NCBI GenBank assembly: GCA_016939855.1
Contig: CP070603.1
Location: 103,778 to 139,503, forward strand
Source of the DNA: Kluyvera ascorbata
Lineage (GTDB): Bacteria; Pseudomonadota; Gammaproteobacteria; Enterobacterales; Enterobacteriaceae
DNA length: 35,726 bases
Reading direction: 5' to 3'
Numbering within the stretch: position 1 is the first letter of the stretch; each line of letters starts with the position of its first letter. Position numbers and translations under genes: made by a program. The notes beneath the pieces are model-generated. The model worked only from the letters and a program-made list of their open reading frames with translations. It ran no database searches and was not told where the DNA came from. This document shows, in pieces, positions 1 to 8,367 of the stretch.

Positions 1-110
1 CTCGCTGACCCGGCGGCTTGTTTGCCGTTGTTCCGTCTCAGTGGGGCCGCATTATAGGGAGTAATTGAGATCCCGCAAGCATAAATTTAAAATAATTTAC
101 CGCTCGCTTT
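1..110 (-). promoter_or_regulatory. rrn operon P1 promoter, UP element and start of the rRNA leader, reading out of the left edge
   Basis: Read on the minus strand, positions 56-51 give a perfect TATAAT -10 box. Sixteen bases upstream, 78-73 give TTGCGG as the -35, and an A/T-rich block at about 110-79 matches the rrn UP element. The GC-rich discriminator GCGGCCCC (50-43) is followed by the expected start A at 42, and 41-1 read like the rrn leader, with the GGTCAGCG part of the box B region near the edge. In E. coli the rrnC operon lies beside yieP in this orientation, so a 16S gene should follow to the left. P2 and the rRNA genes are outside the window. Confidence 0.9.
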
Positions 111-226
111 CTTTTTCAACAAATCGTGCAGCAATGCGTCGTAAAAAGCCTGAATTGCTGTTTTTAACACCGATTCAGCACGTCAAATGGCATACTAAAG
201 AAAGATAAATAATAGGAATGGCATTT

Positions 227-931
227 ATGTCTCTAAGCGCACAGCAACTGGCAGCTCAAAAGAACATCTCCTGGGTCCTGGCTGAGAAAATAGCCCAGAA
301 GATACTCACCGGTGAATACCCGCCGGAAAGCATTCTCCCGGGTGAGATGGAGCTGGGTGAAATTTTCGGCGTGAGCCGAACCGCTGTTCGTGAAGCGGTA
401 AAAACACTCTCAGCAAAAGGCATGCTGCTTCCACGCCCACGTATTGGCACGCGCGTCATGCCACAGGCACACTGGAACTTCCTCGACACCGAGCTCATTT
501 CCTGGTGGCTGACCACCGATAACTTCCAGTCGGTGATGAAACACTTTCTGGTACTTCGCCGTAGCCTGGAGCCGCAGGCCTGTATGTTGGCAGCGACATT
601 AGGCACCGCCGAACAGAAGGCGCACCTCAATACATTAATGGAAGAGATGGCAACGCTTGAGAAGGCATTCGACCGCAATCGCTGGATCGACATCGACACC
701 TCATGGCACGAACATATCTATGAAATGAGCGCGAATCCGTTCCTGACCTCTTTCGCCAAACTTTTCCACTCCGTCTACCACATCTATTTCACCTCGATTA
801 CCGAAGACGAAGTAATTGAGCTTGCCAGCCACCAGGCAATTGTCGATGCAATACAGGACGGCGATGGTCAGCAGGCGTTTCTGGCATGCCAGGCTTTATT
901 AAACGCACCGCATATCCGGGAAGCGGTATAA
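227..931 (+). CDS. yieP: YieP, GntR-family (FadR/FCD subfamily) transcriptional regulator
   Basis: A DNA-binding transcription factor of the GntR superfamily. Residues about 8-75 form the winged helix-turn-helix ([24 protein letters not shown] is the recognition region), and the rest is an all-helical FCD ligand domain, including the conserved [14 protein letters not shown] stretch. An in-frame ATG at 218 would add three residues, but the AGGA at 214-217 touches that codon and is 9 nt from the ATG at 227. The resulting MSLSAQQL start also matches the E. coli protein, so 227 is preferred. hsrA follows after 10 nt, so the two are probably one transcript. The effector is not known from sequence. 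No clear -10/-35 was found in 111-210, which must also hold upstream activator sites of the divergent rrn P1 promoter. Confidence 0.93.
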   Translation: MSLSAQQLAAQKNISWVLAEKIAQKILTGEYPPESILPGEMELGEIFGVSRTAVREAVKTLSAKGMLLPRPRIGTRVMPQAHWNFLDTELISWWLTTDNFQSVMKHFLVLRRSLEPQACMLAATLGTAEQKAHLNTLMEEMATLEKAFDRNRWIDIDTSWHEHIYEMSANPFLTSFAKLFHSVYHIYFTSITEDEVIELASHQAIVDAIQDGDGQQAFLACQALLNAPHIREAV

Positions 932-941
932 AGGACATCGA

Positions 942-2330
942 ATGACAGAAAAGAAAGCGCGGAGTATGGCTGGCCTGCCGTGGATAGCGGCAATGGCCTT
1001 CTTTATGCAGGCGTTGGATGCCACTATCCTGAATACAGCGCTTCCCGCCATCGCCCATAGCCTTAACCGTTCACCTCTGGCCATGCAGTCGGCCATTATC
1101 AGCTACACGCTAACCGTCGCCATGCTGATCCCGGTTAGCGGCTGGCTGGCCGACCGTTTCGGTACCCGTCGCGTCTTTATGTTAGCGGTGAGCCTGTTCA
1201 CCCTGGGATCTCTGGCCTGCGCGCTCTCTTCTTCATTGACCGAGCTGGTTATCTTCCGGGTGATCCAAGGGATTGGCGGCGCTATGATGATGCCCGTCGC
1301 ACGCCTGGCGTTACTACGCGCCTATCCGCGTAGCGAACTGCTGCCGGTGCTCAACTTCGTCACCATGCCGGGTTTGATTGGCCCGATTCTTGGCCCGGTA
1401 CTCGGCGGCGTATTCGTCACCTGGGCAACCTGGCACTGGATTTTCCTCATTAATATACCGATTGGCGTTATCGGGATGCTGTACGCCCGGAAATACATGC
1501 CGAACTTCACCACGCCGCGGCGACGCTTCGATTTCTCCGGTTTTCTGCTCTTCGGGCTAAGCTTGGTACTGTTCTCCATCGGTATGGAGTTGCTAGGGGA
1601 GCAAATCGTGTCGGGCTGGGTGGCCTTAATGATAGTCCTGCTCAGTATCATTCTGCTGCTGGCCTATATCCGCCATGCACGCAAACACCCTACACCGCTG
1701 ATTTCACTGTCGCTGTTTAAAACGCGCACCTTTTCCGTCGGCATCGCGGGTAATCTGGCAACACGTCTGGGCACCGGCTGCGTACCGTTCCTGATGCCAT
1801 TGATGCTACAGGTGGGCTTTGGTTATCCGGCACTGATCGCCGGCTGCATGATGGCGCCGACGGCGATCGGTTCGATTATTGCGAAATCGACCGTCACTGC
1901 CGTACTACGTCGTTTGGGCTATCGGAAAACACTGGTAGGGGTCACGCTGTTTATCGGGCTGATGATCGCGCAGTTCTCGCTGCAATCGCCGTCGATGCCG
2001 ATATGGATGCTGATTCTGCCGCTGCTCGTGCTGGGGATGGCGATGTCGACGCAGTTCACGTCGATGAACACCATTACGCTTGCTGACCTGACGGACGATA
2101 ACGCCAGCGGCGGCAATAGCCTGCTGGCGGTGACGCAGCAGCTGTCGATTAGCCTTGGCGTTGCTATCAGCGCCGCGGTGCTGCGTTCGTATCAGAGTAT
2201 CGTGGGATCAACCATCGATCAGTTCCACTATACCTTTATTACCATGGGCGTGATTACGGCGATATCCGCGCTGATGTTCCTGCTGCTGCGACCGAAAGAT
2301 GGCCGCAACTTAATAAAAGAAAAGCACTAA
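942..2330 (+). CDS. hsrA: HsrA, DHA2-family MFS transporter (EmrB/QacA type)
   Basis: An inner-membrane, proton-driven exporter of the 14-helix DHA2 branch of the major facilitator superfamily, 462 residues. The N-terminal helix carries the family signature with [14 protein letters not shown]. The loop between helices 2 and 3 shows motif A ([13 protein letters not shown]), and [13 protein letters not shown] is the motif-C region typical of drug/H+ antiporters. Hydrophobic segments run nearly the whole length. E. coli HsrA (YieO) was named as a multicopy suppressor and its substrate is unsettled, so none is assigned. The start is supported by AAGGA 7 nt upstream. It is read with yieP. Its stop lies only 2 nt from the stop of the convergent rbsR, leaving no room for a separate terminator. 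Confidence 0.92.
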   Translation: MTEKKARSMAGLPWIAAMAFFMQALDATILNTALPAIAHSLNRSPLAMQSAIISYTLTVAMLIPVSGWLADRFGTRRVFMLAVSLFTLGSLACALSSSLTELVIFRVIQGIGGAMMMPVARLALLRAYPRSELLPVLNFVTMPGLIGPILGPVLGGVFVTWATWHWIFLINIPIGVIGMLYARKYMPNFTTPRRRFDFSGFLLFGLSLVLFSIGMELLGEQIVSGWVALMIVLLSIILLLAYIRHARKHPTPLISLSLFKTRTFSVGIAGNLATRLGTGCVPFLMPLMLQVGFGYPALIAGCMMAPTAIGSIIAKSTVTAVLRRLGYRKTLVGVTLFIGLMIAQFSLQSPSMPIWMLILPLLVLGMAMSTQFTSMNTITLADLTDDNASGGNSLLAVTQQLSISLGVAISAAVLRSYQSIVGSTIDQFHYTFITMGVITAISALMFLLLRPKDGRNLIKEKH

Positions 2331-2332
2331 GC

Positions 2333-3325
2333 TCACACGGAGCCGCGAACCACCAGCTCGGGCGTCAGCTGCATACGCTGCTGTTTCTGCCCGGGCTGCG
2401 CGATGCGATGAATCAACACATCAATCGCCAGCTCGCCCAGTTCATCTTTCGGTTGGTGAATGGTGGTCAGCGGCGGCGTCATATAGCGCGCCAGCTCGAT
2501 ATCGTCATAACCAATTACCGCCATGTCCTGCGGAATACGCAAACCGGCCTGATACAACGCTTGATAGGCACCGACCGCCATGGCGTCATTGCCGACAAAC
2601 ACCGCATCCGGACGCTCGGGATGCTTTAACAACTGCTGCATCGCCTCCAGGCCGCCACCAAATTCGAAGTCGCTGGTAATTTCATAGCCGTCCAGAATAG
2701 GCAGCTTCGCGTTATGCATCGCTTCCCGATATCCTTCCAGCCGCAGACGCGCAGGAGTTTTATCTAGCGGGCCAGCAATACAAGCAATGCGCGTATGGCC
2801 GCGTTCAATCAGGTAACGGGTCGCCATATCGCCGCCGAGCAGCGAGTTGTCCTGAATCAGGTCGCTGTCGCCGTCGAACGGTGCCCAGTCCATCATCACG
2901 GAAGGAATAGAAGGGTAGCGCTGCATGATCTCCAGCGACGGCTGGTGCGTTTCGGTGCACAGCAACAGCAGCCCATCGACACGTTTTTGCATCAGCGTCT
3001 CAAGATTGCGGTTCATCCGCTGCTCGTCGCCTTCGGTATTGCACAGCACCAGGCTGTAGCCACGCTCAAAACAGCTGCGTTCTACGCCGCGCACCAGTTC
3101 AGAGTAGAACGGGTTGGTACTGGCGGTGATCAGCATGCCAATCGTGTGGGTCTGATTCAGCTTGAGGCTACGCGCCAGCGCCGACGGCGCGTAGTTCAGC
3201 GTTTTGATGGCCGCATCAACTTTCTCGGTAACAGCATCGCTGACAAACCGGTCTTTATTGATGACGTGCGATACCGTAGAGGTGGAAACACCCGCCAGGC
3301 GAGCAACATCCTTCATCGTGGCCAA
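2333..3325 (-). CDS. rbsR: RbsR, LacI-family ribose operon repressor
   Basis: Ribose-responsive repressor of the rbs operon, 330 residues as in E. coli. Residues 4-24 ([20 protein letters not shown]) are the LacI-type helix-turn-helix and hinge start. The remainder is a periplasmic-binding-protein-like sensor domain ([37 protein letters not shown]). The start is a TTG at 3325-3323, with AGGGGT upstream inside the end of rbsK. The ATG at 3316 would remove MAT and has worse spacing, so TTG is preferred; it also gives the MATMKDV start of E. coli. It is the last gene of the rbs operon, 3 nt after rbsK. Its expected target is the 18-bp palindrome before rbsD. Confidence 0.95.
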   Translation of the reverse strand: MATMKDVARLAGVSTSTVSHVINKDRFVSDAVTEKVDAAIKTLNYAPSALARSLKLNQTHTIGMLITASTNPFYSELVRGVERSCFERGYSLVLCNTEGDEQRMNRNLETLMQKRVDGLLLLCTETHQPSLEIMQRYPSIPSVMMDWAPFDGDSDLIQDNSLLGGDMATRYLIERGHTRIACIAGPLDKTPARLRLEGYREAMHNAKLPILDGYEITSDFEFGGGLEAMQQLLKHPERPDAVFVGNDAMAVGAYQALYQAGLRIPQDMAVIGYDDIELARYMTPPLTTIHQPKDELGELAIDVLIHRIAQPGQKQQRMQLTPELVVRGSV

Positions 3326-3328
3326 GCA

Positions 3329-4258
3329 TTACCCCTGTAGACGTAAGAATTCGTCGATCTCTTCACGCCACGGAACCGATGGCTGAGCGCCTTTACGCGT
3401 AACCGCAATGGCCGCGGCTGCATGAGCAAAGCGCAGCGCCTCCGCCAGCGGCGTATTTTCCAGCAGCGCGGTCATCAACGCACCGTTAAAGGTATCGCCT
3501 GCTGCAATGGTATCGATGGCCTGAACTTTAAAGCCCGGCACGCGACGACCTTCGCCCTTCACGCTGGCCCATACGCCACGGCTGCCGAGGGTGATTATCA
3601 CCGTGTCGATACCTTTGGCATGCAGCACCTGCGCGGCTTTCGCTGCGTCTTCATCGTTTTCTACCCGTACGCCCGTCAGCTTCTCTGCTTCGGTTTCGTT
3701 CGGGGTAATGATATCCACCAGCGACAGCAACTCATCCGACAGCGCGCGCGCCGGGGCCGGGTTTAATACCACGGTAGTCTGGTTCTGGTGGGCAATCTGC
3801 GCGGCCAGCAGTACGCTGTCCAGCGGGGATTCAAGCTGCATCAGCAGCGCGTCAGCCTGGGCGATACGCTCGCGCTGCGCGTCGACTAACGCGGTGGATA
3901 ATGCGGCGTTGGCTCCGGCATGGATACCAATGACGTTTTCGCCCTCTCCGTTCACGAAGATCAGCGCCACGCCGGTCGACTCGCCCGCCACGGCGCTCAC
4001 TGGCGCGGTATCAATGCGGTCAACCTGTAACTGCTTACGGATACGCTCGCCGATATCGTCATCGCCCGTACAGGCAATAAACGCAATATCCGCACCGCTG
4101 CGGCCAGCAGCTACCGCCTGATTAGCACCTTTACCGCCAAAAGCGACCTGATAATGGCTACCGGTGACAGTTTCGCCAGGCGTCGGAAATGATTCAAGAT
4201 TGAGAATGTGATCGGCATTGATGCTGCCAAGGACGACGAGTTTGCCTGCGGTTTTCAT
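3329..4258 (-). CDS. rbsK: Ribokinase (PfkB family)
   Basis: A cytoplasmic kinase that phosphorylates D-ribose to ribose 5-phosphate after import by RbsABC. It has both PfkB signatures: the glycine-rich GGKGANQA at residues 41-48, which contacts the sugar, and DTIAAGDTFNGAL at 249-261, containing the catalytic base Asp255 and the anion hole. The 309-residue length is that of E. coli RbsK. It is the fifth gene of rbsDACBKR, separated from rbsB by 113 nt that contain a stable hairpin, and followed by rbsR after 3 nt. Confidence 0.96.
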   Translation of the reverse strand: MKTAGKLVVLGSINADHILNLESFPTPGETVTGSHYQVAFGGKGANQAVAAGRSGADIAFIACTGDDDIGERIRKQLQVDRIDTAPVSAVAGESTGVALIFVNGEGENVIGIHAGANAALSTALVDAQRERIAQADALLMQLESPLDSVLLAAQIAHQNQTTVVLNPAPARALSDELLSLVDIITPNETEAEKLTGVRVENDEDAAKAAQVLHAKGIDTVIITLGSRGVWASVKGEGRRVPGFKVQAIDTIAAGDTFNGALMTALLENTPLAEALRFAHAAAAIAVTRKGAQPSVPWREEIDEFLRLQG

Positions 4259-4279
4259 TTTCGGTATGTCCGGTAAGAT

Positions 4280-4307
4280 GCGCCACCGGCTGACTCACCG
4301 GTGGCGC
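4280..4307 (-). repeat. rbsB-rbsK intercistronic hairpin (REP-like mRNA stabiliser)
   Basis: A perfect 10-bp inverted repeat (4280-4289 with 4298-4307, GCGCCACCGG and its complement) encloses an 8-nt loop. It lies just after the rbsB stop in the direction of transcription. No U-run follows it on the minus strand, so it is not an intrinsic terminator. Such hairpins after a binding-protein gene usually protect the upstream message from 3' exonucleases, which would favour RbsB over RbsK and RbsR. Confidence 0.75.
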
Positions 4308-4371
4308 GTGCCCTGCTTTTATTTTTGATGTTGTCCCTCAGGCTGCGAGAGCCTGAATCGCACTCGCGTTA

Positions 4372-5262
4372 TTACTGCTTAATTACCAGCTTCAGGTCAA
4401 CAGGATATTTCGCCTGGACCTTTTCGCCTTTCAGCACTTTGTCAGCGGTTTCCACGCCGGTTGCGCCGATCTGGTCAGGTAACTGCGCGATAGTCGCCGC
4501 CAGTTTGCCATCTTTTACCGCTTTCTCGCCATCTGGCGTACCGTCAAACCCAACCACCATCACATCGGATTTACCGGCAGTCTGCAGCGCACGCAGTGCG
4601 CCCAGCGCCATTTCATCGTTCTGTGCAAAGACCGCTTTCACGTCCGGATGCGCGGTCAGCAGGTTCTGCATGACGTTCAGACCTTTAGTACGGTCGAAGT
4701 CGGCAGGCTGGCTCGCCAGGACGTTGAATTTATGAGCGGCAACGGCCTGCTGGAAGCCTTCACCACGCTCGCGCGCTGCGGACGTCCCGGCAATCCCCTG
4801 CAGTTCGATAACCTTCGCGCCTTCACCGGCTTTCTTCGCGATGTAATCACCGGCAATTTTGCCGCCCAGCACGTTATCGGAAGCAATGTGGCTCACGACG
4901 TCGCCTTTAGAAGCCACACGGTCAAGGGTGATTACCGGGATTTTCGCCTGGTTAGCCATCTTGATAGCGTTACCTACCGCATCGGAATCCGTTGGGTTAA
5001 TCAGCAGAATTTTGGTGCCACGAACCGTTAAATCCTGAACGTTAGCCAGCTCTTTCGCCGGGTTATTCTGTGAATCCAGAACCACCAGGTTGTAACCCAG
5101 TTTATCGGCTTCTTTCTGCGCGCCATCCTTCAGGGAGACGAAGAACGGGTTATTCAGGGTAGAGATAACCAGCGCAATGGTGTCTTTCGCCATCGCGTTC
5201 GCACTCACGGTGGCGCTCAGCGCAACCGCAGAAACCAGGGTAGCCAGTTTTTTCATGTTCAT
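4372..5262 (-). CDS. rbsB: RbsB, periplasmic D-ribose-binding protein
   Basis: The substrate-binding protein of the ribose ABC importer, and in E. coli also the ribose receptor for Trg chemotaxis. A Sec signal peptide covers residues 1-25, ending in SANAMA before KDTIALVIS. The mature two-lobe protein keeps the ligand-side motifs [27 protein letters not shown] and [14 protein letters not shown]. The 296-residue length is identical to the E. coli protein. It lies 27 nt after rbsC and is followed by the stabilising hairpin at 4280-4307, in keeping with the high copy number needed for a binding protein. Confidence 0.97.
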   Translation of the reverse strand: MNMKKLATLVSAVALSATVSANAMAKDTIALVISTLNNPFFVSLKDGAQKEADKLGYNLVVLDSQNNPAKELANVQDLTVRGTKILLINPTDSDAVGNAIKMANQAKIPVITLDRVASKGDVVSHIASDNVLGGKIAGDYIAKKAGEGAKVIELQGIAGTSAARERGEGFQQAVAAHKFNVLASQPADFDRTKGLNVMQNLLTAHPDVKAVFAQNDEMALGALRALQTAGKSDVMVVGFDGTPDGEKAVKDGKLAATIAQLPDQIGATGVETADKVLKGEKVQAKYPVDLKLVIKQ

Positions 5263-5289
5263 ATCTAAGATGTCCTGTAGTGTCGTGAA

Positions 5290-6255
5290 TTACTGCTTTT
5301 TGTTGTCCACCAGCACCGCCAGCAAAATGACGACTGCTTTAACGATCATCTGGTAATAAGAAGAAACGCCTAACAAGTTCAAACCGTTGTTCAAGAACCC
5401 AAGAATCAGCGCACCAATAAGCGTGCCGACGATACGACCTTTACCGCCTGCCAGGCTGGTACCACCCAGCACCACCGCCGCGATAGCATCCAGCTCATAG
5501 CCAGTACCCGCCGTCGGTTGCGCAGAGGAGAGACGCGCCACTTCGATAATCCCCGCCAGCGCCGACAGCAGCCCGCACAGAGAGTAGACGATAATTTTGA
5601 CTTTATTAACGCTGATACCGGAAAGACGCGTTGCCGCTTCGTTGCCGCCCAGCGCATAGATATAACGACCCAGACGGGTGTGATGCAGCATGTACCACGC
5701 GGCCAGGAAGACAATCCCCATGATCCATACCGGGGTAGGAATGCCCAGCGGACGACCAATCCCGAACCAGCCAAAGACATCAGCGTTATCGGTAAACCCG
5801 GTATTTACTGGACTGCCGTTGGTGTACACCATGGTCACGCCGCGCAGCAGCAGCATCATCACCAGCGTGGCGATAAAGGCCTGAACGCGCCCTTTGGCGA
5901 CGATAACGCCGGTAACGGCCCCGATTGCGGCACCTAATGCGAGTGCGGCAGCAACCGCCACCAGCGCATTAACTTCGATGCCCACAATCGACGCGGCGAC
6001 CGCGCCGGTCAACGCCAGCAGAGAACCGACGGACAGGTCGATTCCTGACGTTAAAATGACCAGCGTCATCCCGACCGCCATGATCGCATTCACGGAGGTT
6101 TGCTGCAGGATGTTGAACAGGTTATTGACGGTAAAAAAGTTCGGGCTCATGGTCGATACAATCGCTATCAGCACCAGCAGGGCTATCAGCGATTTTTGCT
6201 CCAGCAGCCATGCTTTAGTGAAATAGCGGCGACCCGCCACAGACTGGGTTGTCAT
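5290..6255 (-). CDS. rbsC: RbsC, ribose ABC transporter permease
   Basis: Inner-membrane permease subunit of the ribose importer, which works as a dimer with RbsA. The 321-residue protein is almost entirely hydrophobic, with segments including SLIALLVLIAIVS near the N-terminus and ILLAVLVD at the end. It has the BPD_transp_2 signature around NAIMAVGMTLVILTSGIDLSVGS and a later GYELDAIAAVVLGGTSLAGG segment, the cytoplasmic coupling region. It begins 5 nt after rbsA, with GGAG 8-10 nt before the ATG. Confidence 0.96.
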   Translation of the reverse strand: MTTQSVAGRRYFTKAWLLEQKSLIALLVLIAIVSTMSPNFFTVNNLFNILQQTSVNAIMAVGMTLVILTSGIDLSVGSLLALTGAVAASIVGIEVNALVAVAAALALGAAIGAVTGVIVAKGRVQAFIATLVMMLLLRGVTMVYTNGSPVNTGFTDNADVFGWFGIGRPLGIPTPVWIMGIVFLAAWYMLHHTRLGRYIYALGGNEAATRLSGISVNKVKIIVYSLCGLLSALAGIIEVARLSSAQPTAGTGYELDAIAAVVLGGTSLAGGKGRIVGTLIGALILGFLNNGLNLLGVSSYYQMIVKAVVILLAVLVDNKKQ

Positions 6256-6260
6256 CTTTT

Positions 6261-7766
6261 TTACTCCTGGTTCACGCGGTTAAGCTTGCCCACAGCGGCA
6301 GCCATTAATACTTCCTGGGTGGCCTGCTCGCGTGAAAACTCACCGCCGAGATGCCCTTCATGCATCACAATAATGCGATCGCTCATCCCCAGGACTTCTG
6401 GCATCTCGGAAGAGACCAGAATGATGCTCAAGCCGTCGGCTTTGAACTGGTTGATAAGCTGGTAAATCTCTTTCTTCGCCCCCACGTCGACGCCGCGCGT
6501 CGGTTCATCGAGGATCAGCACCTTCGGACGAGTCATCAGGCCACGGGCAATCGCCACTTTCTGCTGATTACCGCCGGAGAGCAGGCCGATAGCCTGTTCC
6601 ATGGAAGGCGTTTTAACGTTAAACAGGCGGATAAAGTCGCCGACCGCCTGCTGTTCATCTTTATGCTTCAGGCCACCACCGGCACGGCTGAAGTAGCGCA
6701 GCGCGGTTAGCGACATGTTCTCTTTCACCGACATGCCCAGCACCAGGCCATCGCGCTTACGGTCTTCGGAGATATAAACGATGCCGTTTGCCAGGCCGTC
6801 CTGCGGTGAACGGGTCACCACTTCATGGCCGTCGAGAGTCACGTAGCCGCTGGTGCGCGGCAGCGCGCCGTACAGCACCTTCATCAGTTCGGTACGTCCA
6901 GCGCCCATCAGCCCGGCGACGCCAAGGATTTCGCCTTTACGCAGGGTAAAGGAGACGTTTTCCACGCCCGGCCCGCACAGCGCGTCCACCTTCAGGCGGA
7001 TCTCACCCGGTTCTTTATCAAGATGCGGGTACTGATCTTCGAGTTTGCGCCCAACCATCATTTCAATCAGAAGGTCTTCGTCGAGGCTCGCCACTTCACG
7101 CTCGGCAATAAACTGCCCGTCGCGAAACACGGTGACGTCGTCGCAGATCTCGAAAATCTCTTTCATGCGGTGGGAGATATAGACAATGCCGCGTCCCTGC
7201 GATTTCAGCTCGCGGATGACGCGGAACAGGGATTCGGTTTCAGTATCGGTCAGTGCATCAGTCGGTTCATCCATGACGATGACCTTCGACTCAAAGCTCA
7301 GCACTTTGGCAATTTCCACCATCTGCTGATCGCCGATAGAGAGGTCGCCCACCAGGCGGTCGCTCTTAAAACGCAGATTGAGTTTTGCCAGCAGGATATC
7401 GGCCTCGGCATACATCTTCTTCCAGTCAATTTTGCCAAAGCGATTCACGAACTCACGGCCGAGGAAAATGTTCTCGGCAATCGTCAGTTGCGGGATCAGG
7501 TTCAGCTCCTGGTGGATGATGCCGATACCGGCTTCCTGGGACGATTTTGGACCGTTAAAGGTAGTCTCTTTACCCAACCATAATAATGAGCCGGCATCGC
7601 GGGCGTAGATCCCGGTCAGCACTTTCATCATGGTGGATTTGCCCGCGCCGTTTTCGCCCACCAGCGCCATCACGCGACCGGAGTAGACGTTCAGCGCGGC
7701 GCCGGAGAGCGCCTTTACGCCCGGGAACGATTTATCGATCCCTTTCAGTTGTAAGAGTGCGTCCAT
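6261..7766 (-). CDS. rbsA: RbsA, ribose ABC transporter ATPase with two nucleotide-binding domains
   Basis: Energises ribose uptake. Two fused ABC domains are visible. The first has Walker A GENGAGKS at residues 37-44, signature LSIGDQQ and Walker [10 protein letters not shown]. The second has a degenerate Walker A (GLMGAGRT), signature LSGGNQQ and Walker [13 protein letters not shown]. An intact first site and a degenerate second site are normal for the sugar-importer (MglA/RbsA) family. The frame stays open upstream to 7811, but the ATG at 7766 gives [11 protein letters not shown] and the E. coli length of 501 residues, with GAGG at a suitable distance, so 7766 is chosen. Seven nucleotides separate it from rbsD. 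Confidence 0.96.
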   Translation of the reverse strand: MDALLQLKGIDKSFPGVKALSGAALNVYSGRVMALVGENGAGKSTMMKVLTGIYARDAGSLLWLGKETTFNGPKSSQEAGIGIIHQELNLIPQLTIAENIFLGREFVNRFGKIDWKKMYAEADILLAKLNLRFKSDRLVGDLSIGDQQMVEIAKVLSFESKVIVMDEPTDALTDTETESLFRVIRELKSQGRGIVYISHRMKEIFEICDDVTVFRDGQFIAEREVASLDEDLLIEMMVGRKLEDQYPHLDKEPGEIRLKVDALCGPGVENVSFTLRKGEILGVAGLMGAGRTELMKVLYGALPRTSGYVTLDGHEVVTRSPQDGLANGIVYISEDRKRDGLVLGMSVKENMSLTALRYFSRAGGGLKHKDEQQAVGDFIRLFNVKTPSMEQAIGLLSGGNQQKVAIARGLMTRPKVLILDEPTRGVDVGAKKEIYQLINQFKADGLSIILVSSEMPEVLGMSDRIIVMHEGHLGGEFSREQATQEVLMAAAVGKLNRVNQE

Positions 7767-7773
7767 GATGGCC

Positions 7774-8193
7774 TCAGAAGGTGACGCCAGCACAGAGAAT
7801 GATATTCGCATACGGGGAACACTCCCCGCTGCGAATCACCGCCTGACTGTCTGCGGTTTGTTGTTTGAACTGTTCATGTGAGACGTAACGAACATCAATG
7901 GTGTTTCCCTGGTGTTGCTGCAGCTGCTCAATGTGTTTGAGCAACGCTTCGTGGAGCTGCGGATTATGTTGTTGAATTTCCGCGGCGAGAATGGCTGCCT
8001 CGACCTGCATCTCTTGCGTCACCACACCCAGCACCTGCATAAAGGTGGGAACGCCCTGGGTCAGCGCCATATCAATGCGCGCCGTGCTGCGGGGAATAGG
8101 TAAGCCCGCATCGCACACCACCAGCGTATCGGTATGCCCCAAACGGGAGATAACCGACGAGATTTCAGAGTTGAGTACCGTGCCTTTCTTCAT
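7774..8193 (-). CDS. rbsD: RbsD, D-ribose pyranase
   Basis: Interconverts the beta-pyranose and beta-furanose forms of D-ribose so that ribokinase receives the furanose. The 139-residue protein begins [15 protein letters not shown] and ends [14 protein letters not shown], the conserved C-terminal RbsD signature. [17 protein letters not shown] carries the catalytic His region. A GTG at 8211 would add six residues. The ATG at 8193 matches the family start, and GGAG lies about 12 nt upstream, so 8193 is used. It is the first gene of the operon, immediately downstream of operator O1. Confidence 0.96.
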   Translation of the reverse strand: MKKGTVLNSEISSVISRLGHTDTLVVCDAGLPIPRSTARIDMALTQGVPTFMQVLGVVTQEMQVEAAILAAEIQQHNPQLHEALLKHIEQLQQHQGNTIDVRYVSHEQFKQQTADSQAVIRSGECSPYANIILCAGVTF

Positions 8194-8211
8194 TTTGTTT
8201 TCTTGCTCCAC

Positions 8212-8229
8212 TAGCGAAACGTTTCGCTA
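8212..8229. promoter_or_regulatory. RbsR operator O1 at the rbs promoter
   Basis: An 18-bp perfect palindrome, TAGCGAAACGTTTCGCTA, with the central CG typical of LacI-family operators and the same core as the E. coli rbs operator. It overlaps the predicted transcription start at about 8228 and lies 18 nt before the rbsD ATG, so bound repressor would block initiation. Confidence 0.88.
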
Positions 8230-8234
8230 ACATC

Positions 8235-8297
8235 AGTTTAATCTGAAGAACGAACAGAAAACCACCATCAGGTTATAGAAATGTGATCGCCATCGAA
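8235..8297 (-). promoter_or_regulatory. rbs promoter (-10) with upstream CRP-like site
   Basis: On the minus strand 8240-8235 read TAAACT, a 4/6 match to the -10 consensus, which puts the start near 8228. There is no good -35 (GGTTTT at 17 bp). On the plus strand 8282-8297 read TGTGA, six bases, then TCGAA: one perfect CRP half-site and one 3/5 half. Its centre (8289.5) is 61.5 bp upstream of the predicted start, the standard class I position. A weak -35 and a CRP site suit a catabolite-controlled sugar operon. The start site is inferred, not measured. Confidence 0.55.
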
Positions 8298-8305
8298 ACG
8301 TTTCG
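8294..8305. promoter_or_regulatory. Second RbsR-like operator (O2)
   Basis: The 12-bp perfect palindrome CGAAACGTTTCG is identical to the core of O1. The dyad centres are 79 bp apart. The site overlaps the CRP-like site and sits between the operon promoter and the kup terminator, so it could serve in a repression loop or block CRP. Confidence 0.6.
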
Positions 8306-8324
8306 CGAACGAAGGAAAGGGGAT

Positions 8325-8360
8325 AAAAAAACGCCCTCCGTCAGAATGAGGAAGGGCGTT
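8325..8360 (-). terminator. Intrinsic terminator of kup
   Basis: Read on the minus strand just after the kup stop, 8360-8350 (AACGCCCTTCC) pairs with 8339-8330 (GGAGGGCGTT) through one bulge, followed by a run of six to seven U residues (8331-8325). Confidence 0.85.
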
Positions 8361-8367
8361 GATAGCA

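Noticed and set aside
2795..4121. Several open frames on the plus strand across rbsR and rbsK
   Set aside because: They mirror the codon positions of the minus-strand genes and have no ribosome sites or recognisable domains.
7767..7811. Fifteen-residue N-terminal extension of RbsA
   Set aside because: The upstream start lies inside rbsD. The ATG at 7766 has a ribosome site and gives the family length.
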